From contig BDDD01000173.1 in the NCBI GenBank assembly GCA_001972305.1, positions 365,403-429,402 on the forward strand: 64,000 bases of DNA, written 5' to 3'. Shown here piece by piece: positions 56,316 to 64,000 of the stretch. Origin of the DNA: Cephalotus follicularis. Taxonomy: Eukaryota; Streptophyta; Magnoliopsida; Oxalidales; Cephalotaceae. The notes under the pieces were generated by a model. The model saw only the letters and a list, made by a program, of their open reading frames with translations. It made no database searches and had not been told where the DNA came from. The translations under genes and the position numbers were made by a program. The first letter of the stretch is position 1. Each line of letters begins with the position of its first letter.

Positions 56316-59300
56316 ACCCTCAAGCCATGCACTCCTATAGCCTAAGCCCATCGTCCCACAATGATGCTCCAAAGCTTTGGTTCCCATTGCCTTGGTCAGT
56401 GAATCTATTGTGTTCTCCTCTGAGGAGACTCTCTCAAGCTGAATGTCTCCCCTACCAATGATCTCTCAAATCAAATTATAGCGCCACTTGATGTGTTTGG
56501 ATCGCTGGTGAGACCGTGGTTCCTTGGCTTGTGCTATAGCCCCATCCTTGCCATATTATATTACAACTGGACTACTGATGGTAAGAACAACTCCTAGTTC
56601 ACTGATGAACTTGCGCATCCATACACCCTCCTTGGTGGCATCCAAGGCTGCTATGTATTCAGCTTCTGTTGTGGAGTCGACTATAGTCTCCTGCTTTGAG
56701 CTGCGCTAGCTCACTGCACCTCCATTCAGCATAAACACATACCCAGAGACTGACATGTGATCATCAGAATCATTGTCAAAACTAAAGTTTGTATAGCCCT
56801 CTAATTTCAACTCACTATCTTTTCCATATATCAAAAAGATATCCTGAGTCCTCCTAAGGTACTTCAGAATTCCCTTAACTACCTCCCAGTGCTTCTCACC
56901 AGGATTGGACTGAAATCGGCTTGTCATTCCCAGGGCATGCGCAACATCAAGCCTAGTACATAACATGGCGTACATGATCGACCCTTCTGCCAAAGCACAA
57001 GGCATCCGACTCATACGTGCTCTCTCTTCATGTGTCTGTGGAGACAGCTTTCGAGAAAGTAGAATTCCTTCACCTATTGGCAATAGGCCTCTCTTGGAAT
57101 TCTCCTTGCTAAATCGTTTCAGCACCTTGCTGATGTACTGGCTTTGGGAAAGCCCAAGAAACCTATTGGATCTATCCCTGTAAATCTTTATACATAGTAT
57201 ATATGTGGCTTCTCCCAAATCCTTCATGGAAAAGTTCTTAACTAGCCATACTTTCGTAGACTGCAACATTCCTACGTTATTGCCAATGAGTAGGATGTCA
57301 TCCATGTATAGCACTAAGAAAGTGATATTCGGCCCATCCTGCTTTCGATAAACACAAGACTCATCTACATTTTTAATGAAGTCAAAAAGATTTGACAACC
57401 TTATCAAAATGTAGATTCCAGCTATAAGATATTTGCTTTAATCCATAAATGGACCGTTGGAGCTTGCACACCATGTGCGGATGCTCGGTGGATGTAAACC
57501 CCTCGGGTTGGGACATATAGATGTTCTATTCAAGATGCCCATTCAAAAATGTCGTCTTGACATCCATTTTCCATATCTCATAATCATAATAAGCGGCAAT
57601 AGTAAGCAAAATCCGAATGGATTTAAGCATGGCGACATGTGAGAATGTCCTAGTATAGTCGACACCATGTCGCTGTCTATACCCTTTTGCCACTAATCGA
57701 GCTTTATATATCTCGATTTTTCCATCTGCGTTCATCTTCTTCTTGAAGATACATTTACAGCCAATAGGCACTAAGCTTTCGGGTGCTTGAACCAAATTCC
57801 AAACCTGGTTGGAGTACATGGAATCCATTTCAGATTTCATGGCTCCTAGCCATACCTCATATTTAGTGCCTTACACTGCCTCCGGATAGCTGGTAGGCTC
57901 GTCATCTTCAACGACGTTGACTTTATCAGTACCTTCCACGAGAAAACCATATCTCTCATGTGCTAATGAAGTCTGGCATGATCTCCTCAAAAGAGCTTTG
58001 CCTTACTTAGATCCAATCTCAGCTCGAGATCCAAACTCAATTGTGTCTGATGAAGGTCCAACCCCCAACTCCTCCATTTCCTGCGTGGTCTCTACATATG
58101 GAAACTCCCTGAGTTCCACATGGCTCCCACTATTTCCTTCAAGAAGGTATTCCTTCTCTAGAAACGTAGCATTTGGCGAAACAAATATTCTTTGTTCACT
58201 AGGATGGTAGAAGTAGTATCCTTTAGTTTTTTTAGGATACCCCACAAACCTACAACGGTCCGATCGTGCTTCCAGCTTATCCGTGTCAAGCCTCTTCACA
58301 TAAGCCAGACAACCCCCAACCTTTAAATGGCTCAGGATGGGTTTCCTCCCTGACCATACATCGTATGGGGTGGAGGGAACTGATTTTGAAGGAATCCGAT
58401 TCAAGATATATACAGTTGTATCTAGGGCATATCCCCAAAGATAGGTGGGAAGGTCGGTAAAAGACATCATGGACCGAACCGTGTCTAACAAGGTCTGAAT
58501 CCTCCTTTAGGACACACCATTATGTTATGGTGTTCCTGGAGGTGTCCACTGAGAAAGAATTCTGATATCTCTAAGATAACCTAGGAATTCAACTGATAGG
58601 TACTCGCCACCTCGGTCCGACTGAAGTATTTTAATTGGCATACCAGTCTGATTTTCTACTTCAAGTTTGAACTCCTTAAATTTCTCAAAGGATTCTGACT
58701 TGTGTCTCATTAGATACACATAACCAAACCTAGATAAATCATCGGTAAATATTATGAAGTAGATATAACCCCCTCGTGCACTAACTGACAGAGGACCATA
58801 TGCTCTTTCTCCTTCCCCGGAGAAGGGAGATTTGGTCATCTTTCCCAATAAGCAGACATTGGATAGGACTCCAATTCCTGGATATCTAAAAGATCATCCT
58901 TAACCAACTGTGTAAACCTGGCATCACTAAGATGTCCCAGTCTACAATGCAAAGTATAGGTTTTATTCAATTCATTTTCTCTTAGTCTTTTCTTATCACT
59001 TTGCTCAATGGATAGGACTTTAGATTGTTTAGTATTCCAAACAAATGATCCATTGCCGATAAAACCATTACCAACACAAACATTGTTAGAATATACAAAA
59101 CATTGAATGTTTTGGAATCTGAGCTCCAAGCCCAAATTATATAAGTATGAAACGCTTACAATATTTCGTACAATGTTTGGCACAAAATAGCGTGGATCAA
59201 GAGTTAATACAAAACCACTACTAATAGTACTGTCAAAAATCCTTACAGCCTCAGCAATGATCCTTGATCCATCACCAAGCCGTAGATCCAAGTCTCCAGC

Positions 59301-60328
59301 TCACACCCGTCTAACTTTTCTTAACCCCTGCAGTGAATTGTAAAGATTAGTTCCACATCCAATATCCAATACCCATGTAGAACTGTTATTCGAAGCTGTA
59401 TTTAGTTCAATCATGAACATACTTGATGTACCCGCACCATGCAGCGTATTAGTAGAGACTATAGCACAAGTAACCCGACAATCCTTCTTCCAGTGTCCAG
59501 TCTTGCCACACTGAAAGCAGACACCCTCAGCCGCCAACTGCTTCAATCGATTCTTGGCAATACTCCAACTAGCTCTAAGCTTTCCTTTCTTCTTCTTATG
59601 CTTCTTCTTACCCTTGCCTTTTGTGTTGACAGGCCCGAGTCTGCTCTTCCCTTTAGAGGAAGACGAGGCACTGCTTTTTCCTAGGTAGCCCTAGAAGAAG
59701 GAAGAAGTAAGGAGTGGGACTTTGACTTCCCATAATCAAAATCAGCCTCTGCCGTCCTCAGCATAGAAATCAACTCAGTAAGAGTTACTTCTATCATGTT
59801 CATATGAAAATTCACTAACAACTGTGAGAACGACTTAGGAAAGGACATAACAATTAGATCTACATACAGATCATGGTCCATGATAAACCCTAACTGAGCT
59901 AGCTTCTCAATCATGTCTATCATCTTCAGTCCATGGTCATGGACCGAAGCTCCCTCTGGCATCTGTGCCTTGAACAGCCTGCGAGAGATATTAAACCTCT
60001 GAGTCCTAGACTCAGTCCCATACATCTCCTGAATATGGAGTAGTATAGTGGACAAGGTCTTTATCTTCTCATGCTGGCGTTGCATCTCTTGTGTCATCCC
60101 CAGAAGGGCTAAACATCGAGCTTGCTAGTTGTCCTCCATCCACTTGGCCAGACGGTCTGACTCCTCAAGCGTAAGGTTTTCACCCAGTCAATGAGGCCCC
60201 CCAGTCATCCCATACGCCATTTTATTGGTCGTCAGGATGAATTTTAGGTTATGGTGCCAATCGATGAAGTTTGGGCCTTTTAAATTGTTGGTCTCTAGAA
60301 TGCATGACATAACGGATTGAAAAGCCAT
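56307..60328 (-). pseudogene. Element J copia gag-pol
   Basis: Gag starts at 60328 (AFQSVMSCILETNNLKGPNF), with stops near 60190 and 60127, then continues MTQEMQRQHEKIKTLSTIL. The knuckle is CFQCGKTGHWKKDC (about 59500). Protease reads WVLDIGCGT, with Ile where Thr/Ser is expected. Integrase: HCRLGHLSDARF, FTDDLSRFGYVYL, LQSDRGGEY, TPPGTP then a stop near 58525. RT: IGCKCIFKKKMNADGKIEIY, WKMDVKTTFLNGHLE, catalytic YMDDILLIG (about 57310), SMKDLGEATYILCIKIY. RNase H: STTEAEYIAA, KHIKWRYNLI, ENTIDSLTKAM. The order and most catalytic residues are kept, but at least six stops or shifts disable it. Confidence 0.9.
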
Positions 60329-61620
60329 TTTCTAACAACCTAGATAAGGAAACAAAAAGTTGAGTCAACGTTTATTACAATTTTAAAATATGACATCCAT
60401 AACACTTGGTCTTTAGTGCTTATGGTCCTTCCCACTATTCTAATCATATTTCATACCCCCACATGGAATTCAAGAAGTCTAACTTCCTAGTGGGGATTGG
60501 AATCCATTGCAATCATATTATGGCCACACGTGCACGTGTCCAACCATAATACATCCAATGGTTAGACTATCTTACAAATTTTCATCCAATGAAAGATTTA
60601 ATCATAAAATTCGACCTCTCGATTCAATATGGCCTTAGCTTTGGCATAACAAACCATTAGAATCAAGATAAGTTAACAAACGCATAATCTACATCGGAAT
60701 GCACTAGTTTTAACACCCACACGTGCACGTGTCCAAGTGCTAAAACATATCCACCCTTTTCGGTATCCAATACCGACGTTGACATAGCATCCCACAGGTT
60801 ACCAGCCTCAGCTTTGGAATGACAAACCAATAACCCATGTACGCCACTCAACGAAGATTGTGGAAGGCCACGGGGTTCCACTCGATGGGTCTATATGTTC
60901 AGACTTATTATTGAGTTGAGGGAATTTGAGGTCTTACTTTTTAATTTCCAAGCCCTTAATTAATTCATTGGCTTCATTACCCAATTCTAATTAATTACGG
61001 CTTTCCATTCATGACGTGTATTTGGACAATCCATCTTATGCACGTTAGATTTATTTCTAAATAAATTAAATATAATGGCTAAGGACCTCACTATAAGTAA
61101 TGACTTGAGCCCAAAGTCACTACTTGGTCTTCCTAGGTGCAACGATTAAATCTATCTATTACATATAGTACCATGCATCCATGGCCTTCAATGGTCTTGT
61201 ACTTCTTTTCATGTCTTCTCCATCCTTCCTTGCAAGGTCTTCTTTTCCAAATGTAACTTGCATTCCAAATGAAATTACATAGAAATCATTGAAGAAGAGA
61301 ATAAACATTAAAGATGAGAAGATATCCTATTCTAATGAGCATATAGAAGAGAAACTTATATGGTGCATGCAAGCACCTTATTACAGACCATTAATGAATA
61401 AAAGATAAAATCATCCACAAAAGAAAACCATAACTAGGTCTTGTCCTTTAAGCCATCCATTGTGCATAAGAGAATTAAAGTACATATCCAATATAACTTC
61501 AATACAATACACAAATGCCTCTAACAATAACCAATCACTAAAATTTAATATCATAGGTTGTTTATGAGTTTAACTCCAACTAAATCAACCAATGATCATT
61601 TATCCTCTAAGTGCCTTAAC
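60329..61620 (-). other. Probable leader of element J, no gene
   Basis: This AT-rich sequence upstream of J gag has no convincing ORF. On the minus strand it ends in TTTTTGTTTCCTTATCTAG, an acceptor-like site about 11 bases before the gag ATG. It holds two copies of the palindrome ACACGTGCACGTGT (60526-60539, 60719-60732). The right limit is a guess. Confidence 0.45.
60526..60732. promoter_or_regulatory. Twin G-box palindromes
   Basis: ACACGTGCACGTGT occurs at 60526-60539 and 60719-60732, both followed by CCAA. Each contains two overlapping CACGTG hexamers, the core bound by plant bZIP and bHLH factors. Function is not shown. Confidence 0.45.
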
Positions 61621-62339
61621 CCAAAAATTCCAAATTTTTAGCATTAGTGTATTTCTCTGTCTAAGCGTCGACAGTTTGTCGAAAGAGGCACTGGTTACAT
61701 GCTAAGCGTCAACCCTTTAGTCGACGCTTTGCACAGTGCGCCCAGGTACCAACCCAGACCGCATAAGCGGTGACAGTTTGTTCCAAACCGTCAGTGCTTT
61801 ATGCTACTGTTTGCACTTTAAGAAAACAGTCGATGCTTTAACGCCTAAGTGTCAACAGTTTACATAACACCATCAGCGCTCAACGTTTCCGTTAGCGCTT
61901 AAGCTCAGCGCTTTGTTTAACTGTCGACGCTTTAACCAAAACCATCGACGGTTAGATAGCTGCAGAATGGCACTAAGCCAAAAACTACAGTTTTTCCAAA
62001 GTTCGGACTTAAGGCATTCCAAATTTCTGCACTTTGCAAAACTTGGCAACCTCAAACTGCACTGTGCAGGTTCAAACAAAAAGTTCAAAACACATGGCCT
62101 ATGCAATTCACACATTCTTCAACCATTGTTCATAAACTAGAATCAAGTGCATCTTCCAAGGATTACATACATGAGTGCCCGAAAGTAAGATAATGGTTGC
62201 ACAAATGCTCCCACTGTCTAAACCAACTAGACACTTCCAAGCACATATTAAGTGCAGAAAATTCTGCACATTCCAAGTTATGCACAAACAATTTCACATG
62301 TCTACGAAATCAGTCAAACGAACTCTGAATCATATTCTG
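61621..62339. repeat. Unassigned LTR-like segment with a TCGA array
   Basis: Sequence between the J leader and G copy 2 has an array at 61662-61955 and no ORF of interest. Since arrays elsewhere sit mostly in LTRs, this is probably part of another LTR. A CTCCCACTGTC string at about 62208 could be a minus-strand purine tract. I could not match it to a family here. Confidence 0.4.
61662..61955 (+). repeat. TCGA palindrome array at 61.7 kb
   Basis: About eleven copies, for example AAGCGTCGACAGTTTG, AAGCGTCAACCCTTTAG, AACAGTCGATGCTTTAA, AACTGTCGACGCTTTAA and AACCATCGACGGTTAG. Confidence 0.75.
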
Positions 62340-62540
62340 TGTAATAACCGCAATTTTTAATTAATGTATAATATATGCTTGTGAACGAAAATACATCATA
62401 TTGAGATTTCATGCCCAATTGTCATGTGAATGGCTGTTATTAAATTGTTGAAGGTTGAATTGAAGGTATAAGTTAAGGGCTAAATTGAATTAAGTTGAAG
62501 TTGGAGGGATAAATAGTAAAGGATCAGGAATTGGCATTTC

Positions 62541-62619
62541 GGTCGACTGTCACAGGGTCACAATCGACTGGTCTACCATAAGTGGATAGTCGACTGCCGG
62601 TTAAAGACAGTCGACTGGT
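62541..62619 (+). repeat. TCGA palindrome array in G copy 2, cluster 1
   Basis: Four copies (GGTCGACTGTC, CAATCGACTGG, TAGTCGACTGCC, ACAGTCGACTGG) at about 20-bp spacing. Confidence 0.8.
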
Positions 62620-63366
62620 CGAGCTCAGACAGGTGTCTATGCATGGCATGTGGAACAGAGTGGTGGCGTGTCTTCACCTTGGACAGGTGTTGGTTGGCAT
62701 GTGAGGTGACACAAAACATGTCACAAAATGCCTACACTGATGCACTAGTAGTTTATGTGTGTGTCTTGGGTGACTACACCTGCAAAACAGAAAAGGAAAA
62801 TTGAGGGAAGAAGATGTGGATGTAAGAGAGAGAAAGGAAAGGTTGAAACCTTGAGTTAATGACTGAAACAGATTTATGAATGCAATTTCCTTTATAACAG
62901 AGGTTGTGTGAGTAGATTTGAGTGTTAGAAAACACTAGAAGAGAGAGATATTGTGCTGGAGGAATTGTTGGAGTTTGCATGTTGAAGTTGGAGGGTTCAA
63001 AGTGTGGTTGAAGCTTTGATTCTTCCTGCTAAGCTTCCAATTCTCGATTATTGTTAATGTATAGTTAAACAATAGTATATAGTCACTAATTTCGTTCTAT
63101 ATGCCTACTATCAACATGCCTCTATAGCTTAATTTCTGGATTGTTGGTGATTGAGTTGAAGTTGGAACTTAAAGAGAGGAATCAATTCAATTTGATTCTG
63201 GGATAGCGATTGAGGAAGGGGTATTGATATGTTTTTGAAGATATAGTATGTATATCATGTATGGATAATTGCTATATGATTGCATGCTATTAATTGGTTT
63301 GAATTGGATTGTGAACATACATACTATGTTCCTGTTAGTTGATGCCTGTCGATTTTCTGGCCAAAA

Positions 63367-63480
63367 CAGTCGATTGTTGAGCCTAACAGTCGACCACTCA
63401 ATGTAAACAGCCAACTGTTAAGGACAAACAGTCGACTGCTCAATGTAAACAGCTGGCTATTCTTATGAACAGTCGACTGT
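63367..63480 (+). repeat. TCGA palindrome array in G copy 2, cluster 2
   Basis: Six copies matching 42034-42170, with different single substitutions (AACAGTCGATTGTT, AACAGTCGACCAC, ACAGCCAACTGTT). Confidence 0.8.
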
Positions 63481-64000
63481 TAAGAGATACTTTGCTGATA
63501 ATAGGTACTGTTTAGGCTTAAATTGTATGTAATCATATTGGCTTCCATATGGGATGATTCTAACCATCAATCCTGGCCATATGTAGTTATATTTCGGGAA
63601 TTAAATGACTTATGCATTCCTTGTGAGAATTGTGTATAAGTGACTATGGTTGTGCTTTTGATCCTTTGTTTGAATCCTTGAATTTCTAATGTCCATATTG
63701 TGATGTTGTTGTATAATGTTGTTGTTATATATATTGTACATCTATCAAGTGTTCATAAAGACTATTGTTTCACTTATTTTCAAGAATTTTAACCAACTAA
63801 GTGCTATATGCACAAATAAGGGTTTCAGTTATGGTTTCAAAATGGAAAACTTACTATCAATGATTTACTGTTCCTCCCATGAGAGGTACCACTACTGTTT
63901 GTTGTCCAAAAGAGAACCACTATTGTATTGTTACCGTTTCCTCCAAAAGAGAGGTAGGGTCATTGAATTGTTAAATGTTTTCTAAAAGCAAACTACTACT

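Larger units (their letters stand above)
52965..61620 (-). mobile_element. Element J: Ty1/copia retrotransposon, minus strand, 5' LTR not found
   Basis: On the minus strand: leader (about 61620-60329), gag-pol (60328-56307), PPT (56315-56304), 3' LTR (56303-52965, holding a SIRE-like LTR). Pol order is protease, integrase, RT, RNase H, which is copia. No PBS or matching 5' LTR could be found up to 62339, so the right border is approximate. It is inserted in K pol in opposite orientation to K. Confidence 0.8.
62340..64000 (+). repeat. Gypsy LTR G, second copy, runs off the window
   Basis: It starts TGTAATAACCGCAATTTTTAA and aligns with 40849-42250 and then 44665 on, without H. It shows the uninterrupted H target site at about 63550. 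Array clusters lie at 62541-62619 and 63367-63480. The 3' end is beyond 64000. Confidence 0.85.

Noticed and set aside
1-64000. A host gene, tRNA or rRNA hidden between elements
   Set aside because: Every longer coding stretch with recognisable motifs is gag, pol or an element ORF; the gaps are LTRs or leaders. The only tRNA-like strings are primer binding sites.

Overview
This window looks like repeat-packed intergenic DNA from a flowering plant with a large genome. I see no host protein gene, tRNA, rRNA or CRISPR array. Almost every base can be assigned to Ty1/copia or Ty3/gypsy LTR retrotransposons, stacked inside one another. The plant assignment rests on primer binding sites of the TGGTATCAGAG type (complementary to initiator tRNA-Met), copia elements with an extra ORF between pol and the 3' LTR (SIRE/Maximus style), and a gypsy element whose pol ends in a chromodomain-like tail (Tekay/Del style). 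I could not name the species. Lineage names are from recognition, not from a search. The letters A-K are mine.

Left nest (1-46364). The oldest element is a SIRE-like copia element, F, whose gag, protease-integrase, RT-RNase H, extra ORF and 3' LTR are scattered from 1 to 46364. Into its gag went solo LTR A (453-23486, target duplication TGAAG). Into A went a gypsy element, B (1332-21703, duplication ATATG). Into B went a SIRE-like copia element, D (5031-10812, duplication AAGAG), and an internally deleted gypsy element, C (14548-19386, duplication ACCCT). A type-I copia LTR (25088-27291) and a gypsy LTR fragment (27420-28047) interrupt F pol. A minus-strand gypsy element, E (29647-38337, duplication CAAAC), interrupts the extra ORF of F. 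The 3' LTR of F is split by gypsy LTR G (40849-about 45627), which itself holds minus-strand solo LTR H (42251-44664, duplication GATTC).

Right part (46365-64000). A truncated type-I LTR is followed by a decayed plus-strand copia element, K (about 46902-52964). It is cut by a related minus-strand copia element, J (52965 to about 61 kb), whose 3' LTR carries another SIRE-like LTR (54718-about 55980). The window ends in a second copy of LTR G (62340-64000).

None of the elements can move on its own as read: each has stop codons, frameshifts, deletions or altered protease motifs. The most striking unexplained feature is a set of about 22 clusters of a short degenerate palindrome centred on TCGA (GCGTCGACGC, GACGTCGACGTC or CAGTCGACTG). 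They sit in the LTRs of unrelated copia and gypsy families. In the SIRE-like LTRs they lie just upstream of the TATA box, and in D and F also between pol and the extra ORF. Each element uses one version of the motif throughout.
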